In this document: piece by piece, positions 34,147-46,339 of the stretch | Numbering within the stretch: position 1 is the stretch's first letter | Layout of the letters: each line of letters starts with the position of its first letter | NCBI RefSeq assembly: GCF_016808335.1 | Contig: NC_053139.1 | Coordinates: 36,911,954 to 36,975,953, forward strand | From: Panicum virgatum | Taxonomy: Eukaryota > Streptophyta > Magnoliopsida > Poales > Poaceae | DNA: 64,000 bases | Direction of reading: 5' to 3' | Notes under the pieces: model-generated | Seen by the model: the letters and a program-made list of their open reading frames with translations, nothing else | What the model was told of the DNA's origin: nothing | Database searches by the model: none | Program-made: the position numbers and the translations under genes

Positions 34147-37100
34147 TGTAGCAGCACCGTCCAAATTAAACCGGCTTAAATTCACTAACCATCATCTTAA
34201 AACTTAATCAAGTTACTGTGCACTTAAAACGGTGTAACCTGACAGGCTGTCGGGTAAAATCCCGATTAAACTACTGTACTCCAGGATCACAATTGCACTT
34301 AGACCCGTATGAAGACGAGCACAGGTGTTACCAGCATACAGAAATCTTCAAATTAATTTACAACACAGGTTTTACATAAAAGTCTTAAATACAAACAACA
34401 GAGTTCAAACGCACAGCGGAAGTTTAAAACTGAGTTCGAAATACAATACGATAACCACAACGTCGATACTAGGTGAGCTCCACATCCTGCCCACCGATGT
34501 GATGCCAACCTGCCCAAACTTCACGGGGAAGACGGGGCCCACTCGACGGTCCAACCCGGAGGAAGCGGCTGTCCAATCCAGGACGCACAGACCTCCTCGA
34601 AGTCAGCGGGGACACAACCTGCTTAAAAGAGGTACAACAACAACCCTGAGTATACTAATACTCAGCAAGGCTTACCCGACTCTGGGTATACTTAGCCCAT
34701 TACCTAGACATGCAAGGCTTTTTGGCTCTGGAGTTCTTTTGCTGAATGGCGGCTAGGAGTGAATCCTTACTTTCAATATTTTAGCTCCATTTAGTACAGT
34801 GAGTATTAACTAAATTCGCCTAAACATCTAGAGCACACATGGTGGAGCAGATTATTCTTCAGAACAATAGATACAACATTTCATCGCTACCTTTCAATAC
34901 TTATTCCACTTCTTACTACGATGTGACGCAGTGACCAAGGTTCTCTTAACCGAGAGAGACGGCGAATCGATCCGATTTAACCTTGCAAGGTGGACCTAAC
35001 TCACACGACACATGTAAGCCCCGTCGGGCCATACGCGTCAATTGTTTCCACATTACCACGGCATCTGAACTACGCCTACTAAAACCCAGGTGATGGGCCC
35101 CTCACGGTGAACTCCCGGAGAACCCGGAGGCGGCATCCTATCCAACACCTGCCAACTCCCACGCCCAGCGTAGCATGACGGAATTCAAATCACCGCTGTA
35201 AAGTGGTACACAGCTCACTGGTTTCGACTACCTCCTACTTCCGGTATGTGGTTAGTACTGTTCAAAATCGGTCATCAGGGCCAACAACGGTACGGTCCTC
35301 AATCGACACAGGCGGAAGTTCATTTTCTCATCTATTCCAACTCATTCCCGCCCGGTCTCCAATTCTTTTTACTCATCATCGTATTTCCAAGCCAAAGCTA
35401 AGGGATCAAGATCCTAAACTCGCGAGTGACAGTAATCACTCGACTTCTACCGAATCCTATTTAGCAAAGCATTTCTATCGACACCTGCATACTAGTATAG
35501 GCCCACGGTACCTAGGGAAAACATGCATACTATGGTTCCATTCAACTCCTAGAACATAAATGCACAATACTTAAATAAACATTGAATAATTTAAATTATG
35601 GTTTATGCTCCGGGGCTTGCCTTGCAGGTCAGCGGGGTTAACAAAGTCTGCTGGAGCGTGCTCAACGGCGACTTCCTGCTGCTCTCCTGCTCGTGGCTCC
35701 TGGACCGGCTCAGCAACTAGCTCGTGGACAGCTTCGTTCGTGGCATCTACACGAATAAAATATGACACGCAACTGATTAGAACACAGTGCAATGCATGAG
35801 CACCTAATGCGATAAAAGGGTTAACTCAAATTAGCCTGAAGTGTTTCCTTCCAAAAACAACTACTAACAACCTTTCTATAAAGAAAAGAGCATGGCTAGG
35901 GGCAAACTATAAGCAAAACCCTAACTTGCATACATGATCTAGCAACATAATTATTCAGCGTATCGCGAAAACAGTAAAGCATGCCACTCAAATTTTTTTC
36001 CAACATTGAACGATCGAGAGCATTTATCTTAACCCTAGAAAAGCAATTAAACAACAAATAGATCCACACACTTGCACATAGAACATGCACCTGAAACTTT
36101 TTCAGTGAACTATACATGCAAGAACTAAGCAACTGCAAATTTTTCATAATTTTTAGAGCAATAGAAAAAATGGTAATAAATAAACTAGGTTTAACGCAAA
36201 CCGAAATCTCAACAGAGCAAAAGTGACAATTGACCTTCACAGCTATTTTTCCTCTGAAGATTATGATTTTGAAACCTAACAAAATTGGGTTTGCAATTTT
36301 TGGATTTTTCTACAAATTTCTACACTTTTTGGAAGGTTTCAGCCATTTAAATGAAAGGAAAACAAAATTGGAAGCATTAAAGGGGGAAGAGACTGACAGC
36401 CGGGCCCCACATGGCAGTGGGCGCCGGCCCAGCCCCAGCTCTCCCCCTTCCTCTGCTCTGTCCCGCGCGGGCCAGCGCGCGGCCAAAGGCTCGCGGCGGC
36501 TGAGCAGCGGCCGAGCGGCGCGCTCCCGCCGGCGGAGCCCGGCCGGCGGCGCGACGCGGCCTAGCCGCGGCCAGGGCGGGGCGATGGGGCAGGGGCACGC
36601 GCGTAGGGCGGCGCAGGGCGACCCGCGGCGGCCCGCGGCGGCGCCGAGGTAGGTCGGGCGGCGGCGGCGGCGTTCTGGCCAGGCCAGGGCCGGCCAGCGG
36701 CGGGGACGGGCGGCTTGAGCTCCGGGGAGGCTAGGCAGCCCTCGGGCGCGTGGCAGTGGCGAGGGGCGGCGCCCAGGGAGGTCCAGCGGCGTGCGCGCGG
36801 AGGCGGCGGCGCGTTCCGCGGCGGCGATTCGGCGGCGGCGGCCGCGGATTTGGGTGGGGAAAAGGTTGAAGAGCACGAGCAGGCCGCAGGGAAACTCACC
36901 GGGGATCAATTTGGGGCGGAGGATGGCCGGAAGGTGGTCGTCGACGAGAGGGGCGAAGCTCGGAGCGGAGCTTCAATGGTGGACGGCGGTCTGGTGCACC
37001 ATTTCGGCCGGGTAGGGGCTCGGCCGCGCTCGTGGGTGGTCGGAGTGGGTGGACGGCGAGGCTGCGCAGCTCGGGGTGCGACGAATCGAGGCGGGGCGGC

Positions 37101-37621
37101 GAGCCGTGGCCGGCGCGACGAATGGCGGCGACTCTGCTCGGTTCTGCCCGCTTGAGCTCGACCTAGCTCCGAGGAAGGAGAATGGGGAACGGAACGGGAA
37201 GCTTCGAGGCATCCACGAGGATAAGAGCGCCGACGCCGAGGTCGGGCGCGATTGCCGACGCGTGGACGCGCTCGCCGGCGACCACGGCGGCGGTATGGGC
37301 GTCGGGGCACAGTGTCGAGCACAGGAGAGGCACTGTTTGCTCATTTAAATGATTTTAGCCCGAGTTTGACCAGTTTAAACTCAAATTTTCATATAAAAAC
37401 TTGAAATTTGGCCAAAATAGAAGTTGTAGAGGATTAAAAGATCTACAACTTTCGTTTTGGGCGGAAGTTGATTTGGAGCTCAGATCAAGGACAAAAATGA
37501 GATCGAACACGGCTAAATAGATGTTTACTAAGCAAACGCGATTAGCGTTAACGACGAATTTGAGTCCACGATTAGCGAGTTAACTCATGATTAGCGAGAC
37601 GATTAACACAGGGGTGTTACA
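34147..37621 (-). mobile_element. Solo-LTR-like insertion of about 3.5 kb with TSD ccgcg
   Basis: On the minus strand the insert begins TGTAACACCCCTGTG and ends CGGTGCTGCTACA, a TG...CA unit. It is flanked by ccgcg on both sides (34142-34146 and 37622-37626), and removing it restores the host LTR. TGTAACACCC is a common start of grass Gypsy LTRs. I see no primer-binding site, polypurine tract or pol frame, so a solo LTR is the simplest reading. 36400-37330 is a GC-rich block with long but unconvincing open frames. Confidence 0.7.
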
Positions 37622-38748
37622 CCGCGCGTGGAGTTTTGGCGGTTTTCTCAAAACCGGCCATCTACCCGGGTTTCACGGACCTTCCAAACCGTGGACTAGA
37701 TCTTCATCAAGATGGCGGCATCGTGCAGAAGACTTCGTTCCGAAGAAAGAACCTCAGCCGTCAGATGGAATCGTGTACAGGGGATGCTGCAGACCAACCG
37801 GTCTGACCGGTCCCTGGCACCGGTCTGACCGGTCTAACCAACCGGTCTGACCGGTCCATGGAACCGGACTGACCGGTCTCCGCGGGTATAAATATCTCTT
37901 CACTTGTATTAGGTTAGTGCGGCTTTTGTAACTCGTCCGTGGATTGCTTGTTTCTCCAGGCCGCCGCCCCTGTGTCTCTCTCCCCCCGTTCTTCTCTTTA
38001 GAATAGGATTTGCTTATGGATTTGTGAGACTTTGTATTGGATTTGATTAGGAAAGGAGGCCCCATCCTCCTTGTGCCCTCTGGGCTTTTGAATCAATCCA
38101 ATCCCGTCCCTCTTGTGCTCTTTTGTGATGGATTTTCATTTCGTTTTTGGTGCACATGATCGTGACGGTTCGTAGAGCTCTTTGTGGTGATTCCCGTACC
38201 CCTAGCCTCGTCCCAAATTCTTTGGAATCACGAGTTCTCACGAATTGAAGTTTTTGAGTTCTTGAGAAAACCCCAATCCTTCTTGATTTTCCCTTAAATT
38301 CTCAAGATTCTTTGATCTTTTGGGAAAGATCTCTTGGGGATATATTCGCAGGTTAGTTGCGGAGGTATTCTCCAAGTTTCACTGGATTTGGACTTCGTTT
38401 GCTCGAGATTTGCCATTTGGAGCTTTGTTTGCGATCTGTCTGGGTGCAACCGGTCTGACCGTTCTCTGAAACCGATCTGACCGTTCTAGGTTTTGGAACT
38501 CCAGCCCGACCGGTCTGACCGGTCCGAGTCTGCCAGGTTTGCAGATTTTCTCGTTCGCTTCTGCGTTTTCTCTCGCACGTTCTAGGGATGTTTTGTGTTG
38601 GTTTAGCTCTTCCACAGCTATTCTAAACTTCACCTAGAACTCTTGAGGGCTTGTGGTGATTTTGGGATATAGACCGACGGTTTGAATTTCGGAAGAAATT
38701 TTGATCGGCTCCCATTCACCCCCTCTGGTCGCCAGTTTCGGTCCCTCA
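37622..38748 (+). repeat. 3' LTR of the second Copia element, second piece
   Basis: Continues the LTR (gtggagttttggcggttttc...). CCGGTC units lie at about 37796-37880, the TATA box tataaata is at about 37886, and a shorter second array is at about 38448-38525. It ends gtccctca at the target duplication. Confidence 0.88.
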
Positions 38749-38988
38749 GTTACTAAAAACTTCTTAAACCTTACAATAGAGGAAAATATGAGATTGGTCG
38801 CCATATTTTGGCACTAAACCAAATAAATACCTAAATTTCTTATCCATAATTTGGTAATGTCTACAATTTGGCTTGTTCAACCAAATGAATACCTAAATTT
38901 CTTATCCACAATTTTGACAATATCTGCAATTTAACTTGCCATGATTTTAATTTGGCGAAAGTTGATATTAAACCAATCAAGCTCCTAG

Positions 38989-39680
38989 ATTTGGTCTTGA
39001 TTGGTTTGCTCAGCATCACCGATGCAAGTTTGTCTCGATTGGTTTCCTGCACACCACGGGTTTATATCATGCCAGCAGCATGTAACAGCGCCTGCTCAGC
39101 CTACTATACATTCGGGTTCGGGGTTGCGAAAAGATCTACCATCAATGCCAGGCCCGTTGATGGCCAGGAGCGAGGTAGGCACCCGCTTCGAGGCCCGTTG
39201 ATTGTCGATCAGCACTTCCGCCGCCCTCGCTGCCAATGAGGAGGCCCTGCCTTGACGCAGCCTATGCAACCATGGGGGTACCCGGCGATCTATTAATCTC
39301 TAATCTCAGCATTTCATGAACTAACTGACACAACTTGCAAGTGCAGCAGCAGTCAACAACATTTCACACTTCAAGAGACCTAGCGTAAATACGTGAGGTA
39401 TTGAGGTGAGTTTAATAATATGATTCGAGCTGAATTTTAACCACACCTAGCCCAAAACAACACATCTAGTTTTCGTACATATGCATGTGTTATTCAAATT
39501 AGTTCGAAGTCTAATTCTTTGATTACTTGAGTTATATAATTGTGCGGAAGTATAACTTAGTTGTATTAAGGATGTGGTATTTTAGTATTTTAAAATCTCG
39601 CATTCAGTTTCGCCCTGGCCCGAAATTCCTTGAAGACGGCATTGATCGATGCACTGCGTACGCGCTGCAATAAAAAAACT
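38989..39680. other. Intergenic, nothing recognised
   Basis: Mixed composition; short frames only. The upstream block shared with the orphan exon copy starts near 39676. Confidence 0.4.
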
Positions 39681-39934
39681 GTCGGCGCATGTACGAGCCA
39701 GGCAACCACATGAGCCGAGCCACAGAGAACCGCCGTGGACTGTGGACAGGACATGCTCTGCCAGTACGAGCCAGGCTGGGCACGTCCCAGTCCCACGGTG
39801 GTCGGTGGCAGCAGCATGGGCCCCACCTGGCGGCGCCTCCGCGCCGTTTGCACTGCGAGTGACCTCAGCACAAAAGGACCAGATCGACACCCGGGGCCGC
39901 CGCATGGCTGTTGCAGTCAGCAGCAGCTCTCGTC

Positions 39935-39941
39935 TTTAAAT
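39935..39941 (+). promoter_or_regulatory. Possible TATA box of the ALDH gene
   Basis: tttaaat about 97 bp upstream of the ATG, in an otherwise GC-rich promoter. The segment containing it is missing from the orphan exon copy at 26815. Confidence 0.4.
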
Positions 39942-40037
39942 CACAGCACACGAGGCCCCCCCGGCCCTCGTCCTCTTCTCGTCGTCGCAGCGAGCGCCCC
40001 CCAGTCCCCAGAGCAACCGAGTAGAGCGCGGCGGGCG

Positions 40038-43000
40038 ATGGGGAGCGAGGTGAACGGCGGCGGCGGCGCGGACCGGCCGGCGGCGGATGTGGAGGCGGAG
40101 AAGAAGAGTGGGGCGCCGCCGTTCGAGGTGCCGGAGGTCAGGTTCACCAAGCTCTTCATCAACGGCTGCTTCGTCGACGCCGTCTCGGGTACCTACCTCT
40201 ACCTGTCCAATAATACCCATCTCGCTTCATGGCTTCCGTTGTGCTTGTGCGGCCGGTCTAGTCTCGACTCTCGAGAGAGTAGCTTCTTCAGTTCTTCTCT
40301 ATATTATTCAAAAAAATAAAAGAAGTTCTTCTCTACAAAATGGAGACCGATCCTCAGTTCTTCGGGTTCTGTGTGTGGAAATATCCAACGGCTATGCCAG
40401 TCGGTTACCACTCCCCAGGCCAGCCAGCGAGAGCTGTTAAGACGTCTCTAGCCAGCTAGCTAGCTAGCGAATTATTAGCATGATAGCTATTTCCTCCACC
40501 CTAAAATAAATACAATTTTAGAAAATTTTAAACACATTACTTATCGAAAAATGATTTTATTACCCATAATTACTTCTAACAATGATGATTGAAAACCGTG
40601 TTAGTGAATGCACATGTGTTGGAATTTAGAAAAATAATATATACTAAATTTTTGATTTTTTCTATAGGTTTTTCTGCATAATATTTTAGGTACTTGGTGT
40701 TGCTTTATAATCAGATGGATTTCATTACAAACAAAAACAACACATATTTAGGACAAATTTTGAACTGGATGTTAAAAGTACGCTTATTTAGGACGGAGGG
40801 AGGGAGGGAGTAACTAGCCAGCGACACGCACGAGGTTACGAGGTCGCGCTCAGCGGCACGTTGTCTCACGCGGCGCGATTCGTTGCTCGGGGACACGGCA
40901 CACGTTTTGGCCGGCGGCCAGAGCTAACCGTCCATCACGTCGATTCAGATTGGTTGGTAGTTGGTACGCCGTGCGCAGCTCCGCATTTGGTTGGTACTCT
41001 GGGCGCGGGATCCAGGGATCTGCCGCGCTAAAAAAAGATGGCAAGAGACATGCAGGGGCCATGGGGAGGGGCAACTGTGTGTGGGGGGGGGGGTGCCGGG
41101 AGGATCCTCTGCGTCGGTCCCGTGTCCGGTGCGGGCACCTGTGGCGTCCGTGATCTCGGGCCATATGACCGTGTGCAAGCGCGATACCGAATCCGCACGG
41201 TTTTTTTTTTTTGAGATTATTCGGCCGTCATATGCTCTGTTCGCTGTGCTGTGGCTCATGCTGATTTGTTGTAAGAGAAAAGTACTGCTGGCTGGATGTT
41301 GACTTCCGACTACTAGCTGGTGCTGGTTTGATGTGAAAAAAAAATACTGTTGACTGGATGCAACGAACAGAGTGGTAGTCGCTCGCACTCCCTCTAGAAG
41401 CGCTATCGGAGTGGTCCTTCTAGAAGCGATGCTACGGCGGTCTCTGTTCGTCTGCAAGCTCCAGAACCAGGGTGGCCGGCTTGGCCCGCAGCACGGCACA
41501 AAAACAGAGCAAAGTGACAGCTAGAACCAGGGTTAACCAAACCGGTGGGAACCGGTCCGGTCCAGTTTCGGTTTGGGCCGGTACCAAATTGATCCAAATT
41601 TAAAATTCAAATTTGAATTCAAAAAATGAAAAATTTCCAAAAAAACCTAAAAATACTTCAAGGTGCGACGAATCTAATGGTGTCAAATTTTCTCAAAAAT
41701 TCGTCCATTTAGTATAGTTTACGAGCATATGAAGTTAAATCAAAAAAGAAAAATAAAAAAATGGGTCAGCCCATTAAAGCCCACCGCATATGGCGACCGG
41801 TAAACCGGTCAAACCGGGAAACCACTTTTAAACTGTCGGATTTTTTGATTAAAACACCGGTAACCGGTCAGACCGGACCGGTAAACCAGTCAGACCAGAC
41901 CGGTAAACCGGTTGGTATACCGGAACCGGTTACACATGTGCTTTTGAATTTGGATTTGAATTCAACCAATTTCTACCGGTTTCCGGTCAAACCAGTCCGG
42001 TAAACCACTATCGGAGATTGGCGGTTTGACCGGACCGGCCGGTTTTGTAAACCCTCGCCAGAACACGATCGCATGGGCGCATGGGCTCAGACATGGGCGG
42101 AGCCACTCTTAAACTGATCCTTTTTTTTTCGAAAGGAGGGAATATATTAAACCATAAGAGAACAGTACACCCCAACCTTTTACAGAAAAGACCCTGGCAA
42201 AACTGCAAATTACACACGCAACCCCAGCTTCCAGGCCTTCTCGCCGTCTTCTCCAACCCGGCAACCGTAGGCCGCCGGAGCTAGCTGAACTCCACCTTCC
42301 GTCCCGATTGAGGCCTCCAAGCATGGAAATACCGCAAGAGCCAACGCCCAGACATCTAGACGCATATGATCCACTGAACGACCATCGGCAACCCCAACAC
42401 CGAGACACAGAAGAGGAGAAAGATTCCGCCGCCGCCGGAGAAACCCCGCCGATGGAAGAAACAGTCCAGAGCTGCCGACGCCACCGGCAACCCAGACAAG
42501 CAACCAAAATTTTGGAGATGCAGAAACCTCCCCACCTTTCGCAAAAGAGGAAGAGGTAAACGAACCTCCCAGATGAGCCCCCGGAACTCACGCCATAGAC
42601 GACGCCATCACCGGATCCCGTCTGGAGGAGAAGGAGCAGCCATGGAAGCAACGTCGTCATCGTCACCGCGCTGACGAACGCCGACCTCGCCTCCATCCGC
42701 AAAACCTAGACTAATACACTAGATACTACTAGCCTATAAACAGATTGGCCGGAGCCAACCACAGATCCGAACCCGCCGGCTTGAATCCCCTCCCCACCCG
42801 GCGTCAGAGACGACACCGGAGGGGAGGAATCGAAGCCGGCGGGCCGGAAACCGCGTCCGCCTGTTTTCCGCCTCTGGAGAACTGTAGCAGGAAAGGGAAC
42901 GACACTAGAGAGAGATCACCTTCTTAAACTGATCCTGGTGCATGGCTCAAAGAGGTTGGCATGATTTTCCATGATTATGCTGTGAATATAAGCTTAGTTG

Positions 43001-46000
43001 TTGGCAAAAAAAAAATATTCTGATGCACCGGCACCAGAGAGGCTCAACGTGGCGTCGCCACTGGTTCAGATGCGGCTGTGGCCAACAACTACGCACGTCC
43101 ATGGTCTTCTGGCAAAGGAGACTTGTCGACCATAAACTTACTCCCTCCGATCAAGAATATAAGCACTTCTAGCTATATATAAAGTTCGTAGCATCTTTTA
43201 TATGAGAATATATCATGTGTAAACCAATTTTTCGTACAAATCTTGCAAATTTTAATTTGGGCCACCGGATCAACATCCAAAAGGCATGGGAGATTGGATA
43301 ATTTTACAATTAACCGTCCGCCCTTAGATTGAGTGATCACACTTTGCAAATCCCCCTTCCACCTCCTGCGCCCCTCCCCTTGAATGTTGATCCGATGGTT
43401 CGGATTTAAGTTTGCATAGTTTGCATGGAGAGATTGGTTTGCACCTAAATAAATGCTTATCCAGATACATTAGAGATGCTATGAATCTGGACATCTAGAA
43501 GCATAAGTAGAAAAGCTTATATTGTGGGACCGATGGAGTAGACAAGAATCGGCAGAAATTTAATTGTGAGTACGACCCATCAGTAAATACATCCTTATTA
43601 GTTATTACTCTTGCTCATTTTCTGGCCAAGTCGTACAATAATTTGGTTGACGGAAACAAAATTGTCTACTAGCCCGAAACAAAATTGTCTAGTAGCCACA
43701 CGTTTCTGTTTGCTGCGCGCACCAAACTGTTGGTACATTACAACAACAAAAAAGTCTCTTTCGCAAAAAAAAAAAGTCTCAGTTCGCTTTACCGAACATC
43801 AACGCGACATCGTCATGCTGCAAGTTTCTTCTCCTCCAGGCCGGACGTTCCAGACCAGGGATCCGCGATCGGGGGACGTCATCGCTAGCGTCGCCGAAGG
43901 TGACAGGGAGGACGTCGACTTGGCCGTGAAGGCGGCGAGGGACGCCTTCGACCATGGCGAATGGCCTCGCATGTCCGGATCTGTAAGCTTCCTGAACTCA
44001 ATCCGCGACGCTCTCGCCATCGCTGCTCGCGTATGCAGATCGAACGCTCTGCAAGTCGGGATGGGTGAAAAAAAAATTGTTTCCGAAATGTGGCAGGAGC
44101 GCGGCCGGATCATGACGAGGTTCGCCGAGCTGGTGGAGCGGCACGCGGACGAGCTGGCGGCGCTGGAGAGCCTGGACGGCGGCAAGCTCCCGGCCGTGAC
44201 CAAGGCGGTGGACATCGGCAACGCCGCCGGCAGCCTGCGCTACTTCGCCGGCGCGGCCGACAAGATCCACGGCGAGACGCTCAAGATGCGGGGCCAGTTC
44301 CAGGGCTGCACCCTGCGCGAGCCGCTCGGCGTCGCGGGGCTCATCATCCCCTGGAACTTCCCCACCACCATGTTCACCATCAAGGTGGCCCCCGCGCTGG
44401 CCGCCGGCTGCACCGTGGTCGTCAAGCCCGCCGAGCAGACGCCCCTCAGCGCCCTCTTCCTCGCCGACCTGGCCAAGCAGGTAGGTCGCCGGCTGTAATT
44501 GTTTCCGGCCACCGTGCATTTTCATTCTTGTCACTTGCGGCGGCGTCGGCGGCGTTCCTGATGAACGATTCGAGGTGTGTTTGCAGGCGGGGATCCCAGA
44601 CGGGGTGATCAATGTCGTGCCAGGCTTCGGCCCAACGGCAGGAGCTGCGATCGCGTCCCACATGGACGTTGACACGGTACTTGGACTGGCATTATCAGCT
44701 GCGAGCAATCTGCTGGTTCCTGCAGCTGAAACACAGCTTAAAAAAATTTCTGATGGCGCTCCTATGCGCGCGTGTTCCAGGTCAGTTTCACCGGGTCGAC
44801 GGAGGTGGGACGCCTCATAATGGAGGCCTCGGCGAGGAGCAACCTGAAGCCGGTGTCCCTGGAGCTGGGCGGCAAGTCCCCGCTCATCATCTTCGACGAC
44901 GCCGACCTCGACATGGCCGTCGAGCTCGCCATCAGCGCAAACTTCTTCAACAAGGTGAACATCTATCCACGAAATTTCAGTTCCAGTGAGCTTGAGCAAC
45001 TGATGGGCCGACGCGCTGTTGTGGGAGCTGGCAGGGAGAAGCCTGCGTCGCCGCGAGCCGCGTCTACGTGCAGGAGAGCGTCTACGACCGGTTTGAGAAG
45101 AAGCTGGCGGAGAGGATGAGGAGCTGGGTGGTGGGAGACCCTCTGAACGATCCTCGTGCCGACCAGGGCCCTCAGGTTAGCGAAGAACACCTCTAGTGCG
45201 TGACAGCACGCATCATCATCTACCATAACTCATTAGCCAACCACCAGTTTCAGCTACTTTCCCGTCATTTAATTTAATTTATGGGGTGGTTTTTAAGCAA
45301 GAACTGAAACCAGCTAATTTATGAGTGCAGGTGGACAAGGCTCAGTACGAGAGGGTGCTGAGCTACATTGAGCATGGCAAGAGAGAGGGCGCCACCCTTC
45401 TGACAGGAGGAAGACCCTGTGGCCAGAAAGGCTACTACATCCAGCCGGCAGTTTTCACCAACGTCAAGGTGGGGAAAAAATTCCAACAATTACACATCAG
45501 CAATCACACCAATGGCATCTTTCGATCCCCATCTGACATTGGAGGCGTCAACTGATTTTTTTCCCCCCGCAGGAGGACATGGTCATAGCAAAAGAGGAGA
45601 TCTTCGGACCCGTCATGTGCCTGATGAAGTTCAAGTACGTAATAATCCGAGCCTAACACCAAAAAAGTTGCATTTATAACTCAAAAAAAGTTGCATTATT
45701 CGTCGTGATGGCAAGAAACTAAACCCTGACCTGGTCACGGTGCATTTTGTGTGTTTACTGGATTTGCGAAGGACGGTGGAGGAGGCGATCGCGAGGGCGA
45801 ACGCGACCCGGTACGGGCTGGGCGCGGGGGTGGTGACGCGGGACATGGAGGTGGCGAGCCGGGTGGTGCGGTCGGTGCGCGCCGGGCTGGTGTGGGTGAA
45901 CTGCTACTTCGCCCTCTCCAACGACTGCCCCTTCGGCGGGCGCGGGATGAGCGGCTTCGGCGGGGACGAGGGCATGCAGGCGCTCGACAAGTACCTCGCC

Positions 46001-46045
46001 GTCAAGTGCGTCGTCGCCCCGCTCCGCGGCTCGCCGTGGATGTGA
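40038..46045 (+). CDS. Cytosolic aldehyde dehydrogenase, ALDH2C type, complete, 518 aa
   Basis: Exons are 40038-40188, 43840-43982, 44097-44480, 44587-44676, 44781-44954, 45035-45175, 45331-45468, 45573-45634 and 45772-46045. All introns are GT-AG and the phases agree. The product is an NAD(P)-dependent aldehyde dehydrogenase with the cofactor segment [12 protein letters not shown]...[10 protein letters not shown] and the FTGSTEVGR loop. The general-base Glu lies in LELGGKSP (residue 284) and the nucleophile Cys in GEACVAASR (residue 318). The 34-residue spacing equals that of E268/C302 in mammalian ALDH2. The short charged N-terminus lacks a clear organelle presequence, which favours a cytosolic RF2C/RF2D/REF1-like enzyme acting on phenylpropanoid or other aldehydes (inference). 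Intron 1 (3.65 kb) is filled with small transposons. AATAAA follows at 46132. An extra exon-1 copy lies 13 kb upstream. Confidence 0.95.
40490..40810. mobile_element. Stowaway-like MITE in ALDH intron 1
   Basis: ttcctccaccctaaaataaa at the left and cttatttaggacggagggag at the right are inverted repeats of the CTCCCTCCGTCC type. TA is present at both borders. Confidence 0.75.
41235..41372. mobile_element. Small TIR MITE (about 138 bp) in ALDH intron 1
   Basis: ctctgttcg and cgaacagag are inverted terminal sequences around a core with gctggctggatgttgactt / actgttgactggatg repeats. The look is hAT-like, but no matching 8-bp duplication is seen. Confidence 0.5.
41529..42055. mobile_element. TIR MITE rich in ACCGGTC/GACCGGT words, ALDH intron 1
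   Basis: Ends agggttaaccaaaccggt and accggccggttttgtaaaccct are imperfect inverted repeats. Near-identical 8-mers gctagaac (41520-41527) and gccagaac (42057-42064) flank it. The interior repeats ACCGGTAAACCGGTC-like units around AT-rich palindromic ATTCAAATTTGAATTC sequence. Confidence 0.6.
42122..42921 (-). mobile_element. Retroposon with A-tail and 15-bp target duplication, ALDH intron 1
   Basis: tcttaaactgatcct occurs exactly at 42107-42121 and 42922-42936. The minus-strand insert ends in ccctcctttcgaaaaaaaaa, an A-tail preceded by a LINE-like 3' end. Its ~700 bp of GC-rich sequence reads open in places (e.g. 42702-42109) without a known domain. It fits a non-autonomous or processed L1-type retroposon inserted recently. 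Confidence 0.8.
43141..43538. mobile_element. Stowaway-like MITE in ALDH intron 1
   Basis: ctccctccgatcaagaatat and the inverted agcttatattgtgggaccgat...ggag ends, bordered by TA on both sides (43139-43140, 43539-43540). Confidence 0.75.
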
Positions 46046-46131
46046 TTCCGATCGCCGGGCCGCGTCGTGCGGTGCAACGCCGCGCCGCCGGCTGTTAAGA
46101 AGTACGAGTCCTGGTAGGGTTGAAGAAGAAG

Positions 46132-46137
46132 AATAAA
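46132..46137 (+). terminator. ALDH polyadenylation signal AATAAA
   Basis: aataaa 87 bp after the ALDH stop codon. Confidence 0.55.
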
Positions 46138-46339
46138 GTGATGGGAAAAAAAAACTGAGATCTGTATATGTTGGTACCAATTGGTGCGTTCTGCGTTCAT
46201 GTACAGGGATTCTTCTTCTTTCTCGTTTTAGGCCTCCATTCGGAACAGGGGATTTATTTCCGTTAAAAAATGTTTATGCTCCCAGCCGATCTCGAAATGC
46301 TCCAGCCCGATCCTAATTCCCAACTCAGGTCTTCCATGA

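Larger units (their letters stand above)
28386..38748 (+). mobile_element. Second SIRE-like Copia element, internally gutted and nested
   Basis: Begins TGAGAGG, ends GTCCCTCA, and is flanked by the perfect 5-bp duplication gttac (28381-28385 and 38749-38753). It consists of a complete 5' LTR, the first ~105 codons of gag, a third element inserted in gag, and a 3' LTR lacking its first ~310 bp. That 3' LTR is split by a solo-LTR-like insert. The whole pol region is gone. Confidence 0.9.
28290..38988. mobile_element. TIR element (about 340 bp) split by the second Copia insertion
   Basis: The left arm (about 28290-28385: tagagcttgattgg ... ccaaaatcatggcaagttac) is the reverse complement of the right arm (about 38935-38988: taacttgccatgatttt ... 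ccaatcaagctcctag). The two meet exactly at the Copia target duplication gttac. Its centre also holds a 62-bp tandem repeat (38819-38942). Confidence 0.65.

Noticed and set aside
36230..37348. Frames up to 199 codons in the solo-LTR-like insert
   Set aside because: Same GC-rich multi-frame pattern, no domain; kept only as a finding about the GC block.
41235..41372. 8-bp hAT duplication around the small MITE
   Set aside because: The flanking 8-mers gtcatatg and tggtagtc do not match.
42109..42702. 197-codon minus frame with a signal-peptide-like stretch
   Set aside because: Lies inside a retroposon with an A-tail and target duplication; hydrophobic start is followed by arbitrary Ser/Gly/Trp-rich sequence.
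43998..44999. 333-codon minus frame over ALDH exons 3-5
   Set aside because: Antisense of GC-rich ALDH exons and short introns.
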